This document shows positions 8,771 to 16,313 of a DNA stretch of 64,000 nt, in pieces. This stretch comes from Polyangia bacterium (GTDB lineage Bacteria; Myxococcota_A; Polyangia; Nannocystales; Nannocystaceae): assembly GCA_030424595.1 (NCBI GenBank), contig JAUHWG010000002.1, forward strand, positions 248,001 through 312,000. Direction: 5' to 3'. A program made the position numbers and the translations under genes. How positions within the stretch are numbered: the first letter of the stretch is position 1; each line of letters opens with the position of its first letter. The notes beneath the pieces were generated by a model. It made no database searches. It saw only the letters and a list, made by a program, of their open reading frames with translations, and was not told the DNA's origin.

Positions 8771-8995
8771 CAGCCCGCCGCAGAGCATCCCGCACGCTCT
8801 CGCACCGCAATCGTCGGCCCCCCTTGGCGTCGACGAGACGCCGCTGTGCCGGCCTCGACAGCACGTCTTGGCGGACGGCCGACGAGGTCTGGAGAGCGCG
8901 CAGATCTCTCGCCGCGAGCAGCTGACGACAGCGCCCCTCGCAGCGGACCCACATGCGGGCAGGTCCACATGCGGGCCCACACGCAGGACCGCTAG
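8766..8995. repeat. Second, adjacent copy of the palindromic repeat
   Basis: Begins at the CTAG that ends the previous copy and repeats its left arm almost exactly (CCGCCGCAGAGCATCCCGCA and GACGCCGCTGTG). The right arm is diverged and the copy appears to end at the CTAG at 8992-8995, which holds the stop codon of the minus-strand reductase gene. Two copies thus fill the whole gap between convergent genes. Confidence 0.7.
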
Positions 8996-9750
8996 AGACC
9001 TGCGCGACGGAGCAGCTCGGCGTGGACGGGGGTCGCTATCCTGTGCTCGCCCGCCGCGTCGACGAACCACCCGTTGCGCCAGCGCCACTCCTTGACCGCC
9101 CCCTGGTAGTCCGCGATCGACCGCGAGTAGGCGCAGAGCCGCTCCACGAGCGGATCGAGATCGAGCTCGGCGCCCATCGCCACGGCGCCGACTCGGGCCA
9201 TCTCTGCGACCAGCGACCGCAGCTCCTCTCCGTGGAGAGCGACGATCTCGCCGACCGGCGCGTCATGGACCTGGCAGAGGAGGCCGAAGGCGCAGTTCCA
9301 GATCAGCTTCTCCAGCTCGAGCTCCGCGAAGCGCGACGAGGTGACGACCTCTGCCGGGAGATCGAGCGCGCTCAGCCAAGCGACCACGGCGGCCGCATGG
9401 GGGCCGGTGAAGGGGCTGACGCCGCCTGGATCGACCGGCGCGCCGCGCTTTGGCACGGCGAAGAAGAGGAGCCCGCGGGTCGCCTCGTCGAGGCCTCGCT
9501 CCGCGATCCAGGGCCGCAGCATCCCGTTTTGCACGAGCACGAGATCCGGACGGCGATGCTCCGGAGTCCGCTCAAACACAGCGGCGAGATCATCGTTGCG
9601 AACAGCGACGAGGATCGGCGCCCCGGCTTCGACATCGAGCGCCTCCCAGCCGCGCTCGCGTGTGATCAGGGGACAGGGCGCTCCCTGCTCCGCGCTCCGC
9701 GAGGCGAGCGCCCCTCCAACTCGGCCGGCACCGATGATCGCGATCGTCAT
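8992..9750 (-). CDS. Ketopantoate-reductase-like (PanE/ApbA) NAD(P)-dependent oxidoreductase
   Basis: 252 residues; the ATG at 9750 is preceded by a good Shine-Dalgarno (GGAGG, about 6 nt). The N-terminus MTIAIIGAGRVGGALASR is a Rossmann beta-alpha-beta with GxGxxG. LVAVRNDDLAAVF and LVLVQNGM correspond to the second half of the nucleotide domain, and LELEKLIWNCAFGLL matches the WxKL.N helix of the ketopantoate reductase C-terminal domain, including the catalytic Lys position. It is shorter than typical PanE (about 300), with a compact C-terminal domain, so the substrate need not be ketopantoate. It stands alone; no pantothenate genes adjoin it. Confidence 0.65.
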   Translation of the reverse strand: MTIAIIGAGRVGGALASRSAEQGAPCPLITRERGWEALDVEAGAPILVAVRNDDLAAVFERTPEHRRPDLVLVQNGMLRPWIAERGLDEATRGLLFFAVPKRGAPVDPGGVSPFTGPHAAAVVAWLSALDLPAEVVTSSRFAELELEKLIWNCAFGLLCQVHDAPVGEIVALHGEELRSLVAEMARVGAVAMGAELDLDPLVERLCAYSRSIADYQGAVKEWRWRNGWFVDAAGEHRIATPVHAELLRRAGL

Positions 9751-9810
9751 GGTCGCCTCCTAGCACATGTTCTGTCGACGAGCGTCGTGCCCCGCAGCTC
9801 GAAGGACGCT

Positions 9811-9929
9811 GTCGTGAAAGTCCCGGTGTGCTGACGCGCCGCGACCGTTGGCCTTCCTTGGCCTCGACGAGACACCGCCGGGGGCCAGGCCCGGCCAGCG
9901 CGAGCACGACTCCTGCCGCGGGCTGCTAG
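9811..9929. repeat. Copy of the dispersed palindromic repeat
   Basis: Shares GTGAAAGTCCC, GCGCCGCGACCGTTGGCC, CTTGG, CTCGACGAGACACCGCC and the end CGGGCTGCTAG with the reference copy. The final CTAG holds the stop codon of the CAP-domain lipoprotein gene (9926-9928). Confidence 0.7.
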
Positions 9930-11188
9930 CTGCAGTCGACGAACTCGACCTCGTAGGTGATCGGCGGCTGAACGCCGGTCAGCTCCACCTTGTAGATCTT
10001 GCCGGCCTCGCTCTGCCACCCCTGCGGGATCATCGAGATCGCGTAGGCAGAGCCGTAGTTGGCGAGGAGCGTCGTCACCTTCATGGGCTTGTCCATCCCG
10101 CCGGAGGTGACCTTCACCGTCGCGTTGCCGAGGTTTATCGAGTCGCTCTGGACGGTCCAACCCGTGCTGTCGACCTTGGCCGCGATCGGGAAGGGCCCCG
10201 GCGCAGGCCAAGCCGTGAACGAGCTCATCCCCTGACCGCCGCCGCCGATCACCCACATGCACGAGTAGTTGCTCGTCGAGCCGATGCCGACCGAGCCGAG
10301 GCTGTTCGAGAGGATCCAACGGCGGTGACCGATGGTCGTCGGGTTGCCCGGATCGAGCATGTAGAGGCCGACCGAGGCGGTCCCTGCGGTGGTCGCGATG
10401 TTGCTCTTGCCCGCCGCCGCCGCGCCGTCGGCCGTGTAGCACTTCCACGACATCGGCGGGCTGTGGCTGAGCGTGCCGTTGGCGTGCATCATCAGCGCGC
10501 ACTCCTGGGCCTTCGCGCTGTTGGCCTGGTTGAGGGGCACCGGCGGCAGGTCGGCCAACCACCGATAGAGGTTGACCAGGGTCGTCGAGCTCGACTTGCC
10601 GCCGCCGACGTAGTCGCCCGCGTCGCAGCCCGCGACCGAGCCCGTCCAGCTCCCTGGGGTCGTCGTCGACAGGTCGTAGTTCCAGCGCATGCACACGCCC
10701 TCGGGGGTCGTGTTGTCGTCGCCACCGCCGGAGTCGCCGCCCGTCGTGTCATCGCCCGTGGTCCCGTCGCCGGTCGTGGTCCCGTCGCCGGTCGTCCCGT
10801 CGCCGGTCGTCGTCGTCCCGTCGCCGGTCGTCGTCGCGTCGCCCGTGCTCCCGTCGCCCGTGCTCCCGTCGCTCGCGCTCCCGTCGCTGATGCTGCTCTC
10901 GCCGCTCGTCCCGGTCGAGCCCGCGCTGAGCCCTGAGTCCGAGCCCGAGTCCGAGTCCGAGTCTGAGTCCGAGCTGCCCCCGGACTCCGTCGCGCCCGAG
11001 CTCGCAGTCCCCGGTCCGCTCGCCGTCGACGCGCTCGCGCTCGCTGACGAGGTTTGCTCCGCGGTCTCGCTGGCGCCGGTCGAGAGGCCGTCTCCGTCCA
11101 CGCCGACATAACAAGCAGCGCAGACCAGCGCCGCGATGAGGGGCAGGTCGCGCAGGCGGGGGAGGGGGGAGCTCGAGATACTTGTCAC
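9926..11188 (-). CDS. CAP/SCP-domain lipoprotein with long Ser/Thr/Asp/Gly linker
   Basis: 420 residues from a GTG at 11188; the frame is open further upstream but the signal peptide (PLIAALVCAAC, lipobox Cys about residue 23) sets the start. About 120 residues of low-complexity linker follow, including SDSDSDSGSD and repeated DGTTTGDGTTG units. The C-terminal ~270 residues form a CAP-like domain: LVNLYRWLADLPPVPLN, the region around ECALMMHANGTLSHSPP (His of the CAP site) and GHRRWILS (second His). CAP proteins are secreted and diverse in function; here it is presumably tethered to the envelope by the linker. The repetitive linker codons are a likely site of length variation. Confidence 0.75.
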   Translation of the reverse strand: MTSISSSPLPRLRDLPLIAALVCAACYVGVDGDGLSTGASETAEQTSSASASASTASGPGTASSGATESGGSSDSDSDSDSGSDSGLSAGSTGTSGESSISDGSASDGSTGDGSTGDATTTGDGTTTTGDGTTGDGTTTGDGTTGDDTTGGDSGGGDDNTTPEGVCMRWNYDLSTTTPGSWTGSVAGCDAGDYVGGGKSSSTTLVNLYRWLADLPPVPLNQANSAKAQECALMMHANGTLSHSPPMSWKCYTADGAAAAGKSNIATTAGTASVGLYMLDPGNPTTIGHRRWILSNSLGSVGIGSTSNYSCMWVIGGGGQGMSSFTAWPAPGPFPIAAKVDSTGWTVQSDSINLGNATVKVTSGGMDKPMKVTTLLANYGSAYAISMIPQGWQSEAGKIYKVELTGVQPPITYEVEFVDCS

Positions 11189-11884
11189 AGCAACGATTCG
11201 GCACAGCCCTCCGATCGCTGTCAAGGGTCGCCGGCCCCCAAGCCCCCTGCGGCGACGGTCGCGACCCGGCGCTCGTAGATCCCGTCGGCCGCTTGTCCTC
11301 GTCCTCGGGTCGTCGATCGCCGGGTCGCCGATCGCCGGCTCGTCAGCAGCGCCGAGAGGGCCGCGTCGCGGCGGTCGTCGGCCTCGAGATCGCCGAGCCG
11401 ACGAGCGGCGCTCGCCTCGAGGCGGCGGTGAGCGCCAGTCGACGATGTGGGGCGGCCGGTCGAAGCGGGGCCTCCACAGCATCGCGGGATCGGAGAACGC
11501 AGGGGCGCCAGCGTCGCGGACGACAACGTCGACAGGCTCCGGCAAGGGTGAGCTTCCGCTCGTCCCCAAACGTCGACGCCGGCCCGCTGCGGGGTTCTCC
11601 GAGGGCTCGCGGCATCACCTAGGTCGGTCGGCCCTCGCGGGGGCTCGATCGTCGGAGATTCGCCGCACAGGGCCTCGCTTGACGGTGCCCGCGGGACGCT
11701 GTCACACAGCTGTCACACTCTGCCCCATCGCCCGATGCGAGCCCGATGAGCGCCTCTCAGCGGGAGGATCCTCGACCTACGAACGCCCCGGGCAACGCCC
11801 GAGCCGCGCCCGAGCGACGCTTCCCCGACCACCGCAGGGTTGACGCTTCTGCCGACCTCTGCGGAGGCCCTGCACACCGCGGCG
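11189..11884. other. Non-coding gap with a TGTCACAC direct repeat
   Basis: About 700 bp between divergent genes without a convincing gene; the open frames here have no recognisable domain or signal. TGTCACACAGCTGTCACAC at about 11700-11718 is a tight direct repeat of TGTCACAC and could be a regulator site. Confidence 0.35.
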
Positions 11885-12035
11885 AGTGTCTCGTGTGCTC
11901 AGCGCCGCAGTCGTGGGTCTCGCGGCTTGGCTTCGACGAAACGCCGCTGAACCGGGCTGTGCCGCGAGTTTGGGCGGGGCCGAGAGAGCCTACGAAGGCA
12001 GGAGAGCCCGCGGGACTTTTGCCACGGTCTGCTAG
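11885..12035. repeat. Copy of the dispersed palindromic repeat
   Basis: Shares TTCGACGAAACGCCGCTG on the left and GGGACTTTTGCCACGG...CTGCTAG on the right with the copy at 8606-8770. It lies between divergent genes, unlike most other copies. Confidence 0.75.
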
Positions 12036-12130
12036 GGGGTCGCAGACGGGCTTTGGCGGCTTGACAGCCCCCCCCCGGTGCATCACTGTCTGCGCGCCCG
12101 CGCCCCCCGCGGTCACTGGAGAACACGGCT

Positions 12131-13537
12131 ATGACTAAGACCAAGCATTGGATTGACGCCCTGATCGTAGTGCCAGTCATCACTGGCGCCCTCGCGTGCA
12201 GCATCACGAGCGGCACGACCGACTCTGACTCGGCGACCGACAGCAACGGTACCGACTCCGAGAGCAGCACCGGCGCCGACGGTGACGGCGTCACGATCTA
12301 CGAGATCCAGCAGGGGATGGTCCCGGTCGACTCGATCGTCCAGGTCAACAACGTCGTCGTCACCACCCCGGTGCAGGCGGATGAGTCCGCGGTGTTCGTC
12401 CAGGAGATGGCCGGCGGCGAGTTCTCGGGCATCTACCTCTACATGTACGACGAGGTGATCATGGGCCTCGACCTCGCGCCCGGCGATGTCATCAACCTCA
12501 AGGGCGAGTACACCGAGTTCTACGACTTCTCCGAGATCACGGTGAAGAACCCAGGCGACATCGAGATCGTCTCCTCCGGCGCCCCGCCGGCCCCCGCGGT
12601 CGTCAGCGCCGCTGACGTCGCCACCGGCGGCGCCAAGGCTGAGGCCTACGAGAGCGTCCTGGTCGCCGTCGACAACGTCACGGTCTCCAACGGCGACGCC
12701 GGCTTCGGCCAGTTCGAGGTCGACTCGACCCTCCTGGTCACCGACTTCTTCTTCAAGATGAACGGGCCGAAGTTCCAAAACGGCGCGTCGATCGATCGGA
12801 TCACCGGGGCGATGATGTACGGGTTCAACGAGTTCAAGCTCGCCCCGCGCAGCGTCGACGACATCGAGGGCGGCTCCGTCTCGACCACCGACACGGCGAC
12901 CGCGACCGACACCGCCACCGACACCGCCACCGACACCGACACCGGCGGCGACACGGTCACCATCTACGACCTCCAGCAGGACAAGGTCTCCTGGAACACC
13001 CCGGTCGAGGTCGTCGACGTCGTCGTCACCACCGGCCTCACCTACAAGGGCGACGTCTTCTTCGTCGAGGAGATGGCCGGCGGCGAGTACTCCGGGATCG
13101 CGGTCTACGTCAAGGACCCGACCGGGCTCTCGGTCGTCCCCGGTGACATCGTCACCCTCACCGGCGTCTACGACGAGTTCTACGACAACTCGCAGATCGA
13201 GCTGGCCGACACCTCGGGGATCGAGATCACCGGCTCCGGCACGGTGCCGCTGCCGGAGCTCGTCAACAGCGGCGACATCGCCACGGGCGGCCCCAAGGCG
13301 GAGGCCTACGAGGGCGTGCTGGTCGAGATCGAGGACGTCGAGGTGACCAACCCCGACCTCATGAACGGCGAGTTCGAGGTCACGGGCGGGCTCCGCCTCG
13401 ACGATCTCTTCTTCACCAACATGGACTGGCCGACCGTGGCGATGGGCGACACCTTCTCGTCGGTCATCGGCGTCATCGACTACTCCTTCGACAATCACAA
13501 GCTCGCGCCGCGGAGCGCGAACGACCTGACCAACTAG
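12131..13537 (+). CDS. Lipoprotein with two OB-fold-like repeats
   Basis: 468 residues; ATG at 12131 with GGAG about 9 nt upstream. The signal peptide ends in GALACS (lipobox). A Ser/Thr/Asp linker precedes two homologous ~190-residue repeats, each starting with VTIYxxQQ, then VxVNNVVVTT / VEVVDVVVTT, VF(F)VQEMAGGEFSGI, PGDVxxLxGxYxEFYD, xxVxTGGxKAEAYEGVLV and ending in KLAPRS. A second linker of ATDTATDT repeats separates them. The repeats resemble the OB-fold domains placed N-terminal to extracellular nucleases of the YhcR/ExeM kind, but no nuclease domain is present. The next gene codes for a secreted SNase homologue. A nucleic-acid-binding role is inference. Confidence 0.7.
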   Translation: MTKTKHWIDALIVVPVITGALACSITSGTTDSDSATDSNGTDSESSTGADGDGVTIYEIQQGMVPVDSIVQVNNVVVTTPVQADESAVFVQEMAGGEFSGIYLYMYDEVIMGLDLAPGDVINLKGEYTEFYDFSEITVKNPGDIEIVSSGAPPAPAVVSAADVATGGAKAEAYESVLVAVDNVTVSNGDAGFGQFEVDSTLLVTDFFFKMNGPKFQNGASIDRITGAMMYGFNEFKLAPRSVDDIEGGSVSTTDTATATDTATDTATDTDTGGDTVTIYDLQQDKVSWNTPVEVVDVVVTTGLTYKGDVFFVEEMAGGEYSGIAVYVKDPTGLSVVPGDIVTLTGVYDEFYDNSQIELADTSGIEITGSGTVPLPELVNSGDIATGGPKAEAYEGVLVEIEDVEVTNPDLMNGEFEVTGGLRLDDLFFTNMDWPTVAMGDTFSSVIGVIDYSFDNHKLAPRSANDLTN

Positions 13538-13811
13538 ACAGGTATGATCGACACCGCCGCTCGCGGCGGAGAGCTCCTGCGCGGCCGCGCTCACCTCGGT
13601 GGGCGCGGCCGTGCGCACGTTCAGCGGACGAGCTCGCGCCGAGCTTTCGGATCCACGCCTGAATTCCTGCGCGGCCGCGCTCTGCCGCGGCGCGTCTGCG
13701 CTCTGCTCCCGCGCACAAGCGCACTCGGAGCGGCGGCGTCAGAGTCCGCACAAAGCGGAATAGATGGGCCTCAAGCGTTGTTCCGTCGTGAAATCGTCAC
13801 ATTGATGACCG
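13538..13811. other. Intergenic region with GC-rich hairpins and a 17-bp direct repeat
   Basis: Just after the stop lies CCGCCGC-TC-GCGGCGG (about 13555), a short stem that could help termination. TCCTGCGCGGCCGCGCT occurs twice, near 13573 and 13666, each with NotI-like GCGGCCGC; the first can also pair with GCGCGGCCGTGCGC about 30 nt later. No gene seen. Confidence 0.4.
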
Positions 13812-13841
13812 TTGCGCCCTGTGATCGATTCCGGTCATAAT
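13812..13841 (+). promoter_or_regulatory. Sigma-70-type promoter giving a leaderless SNase mRNA
   Basis: TTGCGC (13812-13817), 18-bp spacer and CATAAT (13836-13841), with the GTG start at 13847 only 5 nt after the -10 box. The predicted transcript start is at or next to the start codon. Confidence 0.45.
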
Positions 13842-13846
13842 GGGCC

Positions 13847-14869
13847 GTGGCCGATCGCCCCTGCAAACGTAGACCTCGCGCACACGCCGGAGGAATCCGG
13901 CGCTCGCTCTTGACCGCGCTCGCCGGCTTCGCGGTCGCAGCTCTCTGCCTCTCGCCGTCGGGCGATACCGAGGCAGGCGAGGCCCGCTCCAAGGTGTTCC
14001 TCGACGGTCAGCCCGTCGCGGTCCACTTCAACGACGGTGACTCGTTCCGGGTCGTCAACGGCTCGGCCAACGGCACCAAGGCGCGGCTGATGGGCTTCAA
14101 CACCCTCGAGTCCTACGGCCCTGTGCACCAGTGGGGCACCTGGACCGCGAAAGAGATGTTCGTCCTCGCGAAGATGGCGACGCTCAACGCCCGCCGCGGG
14201 GTGTGGACCTGCGAGAACACCGGCGAGGTCGACACCTACAACCGGGCCCTGATCTACTGCCCGGGGCTCGCCGAGGACCAGATCCGCAAGGGCCTCGCCC
14301 ACGTCATGAGCGTCGACGACGAGCCCGGCATCCCCGAGCTGGTCGCCGCACAGCAGGACGCGATCGCCAACCGCCGCGGCATCTGGGCCCACGGCGTCCC
14401 CGAGTACGTGATGACCTCGCTGCACTCGATCGACGAGAGCATCGACCGCAAGCAGCGGGAGCGGAACTACAACCGCCTGGTCTCCTCGGCCGACGGCCAC
14501 TCGGTGAAGTGGAAGCACCAGGACGTCTACAACGAGTGCCAGAAGGTCTGTCACCAGGTCTACGAGGTCGACGAGGCGCGCGTCGACGAGGTCTCCCGCG
14601 AGGTCCAGGCCGACCCCAAGCTGACGGCGCTCTTCTCCGGGCTGAGCCCGGAGCAGATCCGCAAGGTCGTCCGCGACTTCGCCCGTGACCGCCACATCAA
14701 CCGCTCGATCCCCGAGGACGAGCGGGCCGGCCTCAAGGCGCACCTCCAGGCGCTGGTCGACAAGGGGAGCTTCGGGCCGAAGGCGACCGTCGGCAGCGAC
14801 TCGACCTGCGTGATCCATGCGCCCTTCAAGCGGCGCTACGGCGGCGGGAAAGCGGCGTGCCTCAAGTGA
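13847..14869 (+). CDS. Secreted staphylococcal-nuclease (thermonuclease) homologue with altered calcium site
   Basis: 340 residues from a GTG at 13847. After a basic start there is a signal-like segment (LLTALAGFAVAALCLSPSG). The SNase fold region is residues about 50-170: DGDSFRV supplies the first acidic ligand (D65, equivalent to D21 of SNase), KARLMGFNTLE has the catalytic Arg (R80, = R35) and Glu (E88, = E43), and TYNRALIYC the second Arg (R133, = R87). The usual VDTPE Asp (D40) is Asn (N85), so one calcium ligand is changed. A C-terminal ~170-residue extension, rich in charged residues, is not recognised. The next gene overlaps its 3' end. Activity may be weakened or metal-altered. Confidence 0.75.
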   Translation: MADRPCKRRPRAHAGGIRRSLLTALAGFAVAALCLSPSGDTEAGEARSKVFLDGQPVAVHFNDGDSFRVVNGSANGTKARLMGFNTLESYGPVHQWGTWTAKEMFVLAKMATLNARRGVWTCENTGEVDTYNRALIYCPGLAEDQIRKGLAHVMSVDDEPGIPELVAAQQDAIANRRGIWAHGVPEYVMTSLHSIDESIDRKQRERNYNRLVSSADGHSVKWKHQDVYNECQKVCHQVYEVDEARVDEVSREVQADPKLTALFSGLSPEQIRKVVRDFARDRHINRSIPEDERAGLKAHLQALVDKGSFGPKATVGSDSTCVIHAPFKRRYGGGKAACLK

Positions 14870-16233
14870 CCCGGCGGCTGGTCATGGCCTCTTCAGCCTG
14901 GGTCGTCGCCCTCGGGACCTCCCTCCTCGTCGGCCTGAGCTGTCGCTACAACGCGCCCGAGTACCCGGTCTACGGCCACGAGAACAACGATCAGGCCTGC
15001 GCCGACGGCTTCGACAACGACAACGACGGCCTCTACGACTGCGACGATCAGGACTGCCTCGTCCTCTCGCACATCTGCGGCGAGCACATCCCGGTGGATC
15101 CGCCCTACGAGCGCGAGGACTCCTACCTCCTCTGCATCGACAAGGTCGACAACGACAACGACGGCCAGTGGGACTGCGGCGACCGCAAGTGTCAGGGCAT
15201 CCGTGAGGTCTGCTGTTCGCGCGAGAACACCAACGAGACCTGCTCCGACGGCATCGACAACGACGGCAACGGCTACATCGACTGCGGCGACTTCGCCTGC
15301 CGCAACAGCCCCTATGTGACCTTCTGCGACGGTCGCGAAGACTCCGAGCTGACCTGCGACGACGAGCTCGACAACGACGGCGACGGCGACGTCGACTGCG
15401 ACGACGACGAGTGCGTCGGCATCGGCCCCTGCAGCGCCCCCGAAGAGGGGTTGGAGGCCTGCTCCAACCAGGTCGACGACGACGGCAACGGCTTCACCGA
15501 CTGCAACGACTTCGCCTGCGCCAACAGCATGGACCCGCAGGTGATCGAGTACTGCGCCAACGTCCCGACCGAGGACACGCTGGAGACCTGCTCCAACAAG
15601 ATCGACGACGACGGCAACGGCTTCACCGACTGCGAGGACTTCTCCTGCTCGGACAGCATGGACCAGGCGATCCTCGACTACTGCGCCAGCCTCCCCGGTG
15701 AGGACACGCTGGAGACCTGCTCCAACAAGATCGACGACGACGGCAACGGCTTCACCGACTGCGAGGACTTCTCCTGCACCGGCAGCATGGATCAGGAGGT
15801 CGTCGACTACTGCGACTCGATCCTGGAGACGAGCCTGGAGAAGTGCTCGGACGGCGTCGACAACGACGAGAACGGCTTCGCCGACTGCGCTGACTTCTCC
15901 TGCAGCGAGAGCTTTGACCCCGAGGTCGCCGAGTACTGCGAGGCGTTCTCCGAGGCGACCGCAGAGAAGTGCTCCGACGGGATCGACAACGACGGCAACG
16001 GCTTCATCGACTGCGCCGACTTCTCCTGCACCCAGTCGACGGACATCGAGGTGCTCGGCGTCTGCTACGAGAGCCTCGGCCTCGCCAACCCCGCCCTCGT
16101 CGACGAGCGCTGCTCCGACGGCAAGGACAACGACGGTGACGGCTTTGTCGACTGCGAAGACTGGGACTGCCGCCACAACCCTGAAGCGACGGTCTGCGAC
16201 GACGCACCGCTTATCTGCGACGCCTGGATCTGA
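14857..16233 (+). CDS. Lipoprotein of tandem cysteine-rich DxDxDG repeats
   Basis: 458 residues. The GTG at 14857 overlaps the SNase stop by 13 nt and gives a signal peptide with two Arg before the core and a lipobox (VGLSC); an ATG at 14884 would lose the positive charges. About nine repeats follow, spaced 30-45 residues, of the form CSDGIDNDGNGFIDCxDFxC. Each joins an EF-hand-like calcium loop (DNDGNGFIDC) to paired cysteines. Such repeats occur in large surface proteins of Nannocystaceae and probably form calcium-stabilised, disulfide-linked rods. The porin-like protein downstream carries three repeats of the same type, suggesting that the two products work together at the outer membrane. 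Confidence 0.8.
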   Translation: MPQVTRRLVMASSAWVVALGTSLLVGLSCRYNAPEYPVYGHENNDQACADGFDNDNDGLYDCDDQDCLVLSHICGEHIPVDPPYEREDSYLLCIDKVDNDNDGQWDCGDRKCQGIREVCCSRENTNETCSDGIDNDGNGYIDCGDFACRNSPYVTFCDGREDSELTCDDELDNDGDGDVDCDDDECVGIGPCSAPEEGLEACSNQVDDDGNGFTDCNDFACANSMDPQVIEYCANVPTEDTLETCSNKIDDDGNGFTDCEDFSCSDSMDQAILDYCASLPGEDTLETCSNKIDDDGNGFTDCEDFSCTGSMDQEVVDYCDSILETSLEKCSDGVDNDENGFADCADFSCSESFDPEVAEYCEAFSEATAEKCSDGIDNDGNGFIDCADFSCTQSTDIEVLGVCYESLGLANPALVDERCSDGKDNDGDGFVDCEDWDCRHNPEATVCDDAPLICDAWI

Positions 16234-16313
16234 GCCCTCTCAGCTCTCCGCCCCTCAGACCCCCCCTCCGCTAGCGTTCCACCGCGTTCTCTACGCTCAC
16301 CCGAAGGCACTGA

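Noticed and set aside
12113..13618. 501-codon minus-strand frame rich in Val/Asp/Glu/Gly
   Set aside because: Antisense of the OB-repeat lipoprotein; its repeats mirror those of the real gene.
14893..16176. 427-codon Ala/Val-rich minus-strand frame that looks like membrane helices
   Set aside because: Reverse complement of the calcium-repeat codons gives periodic Val/Ala runs; the plus frame has a lipobox and clear repeats.
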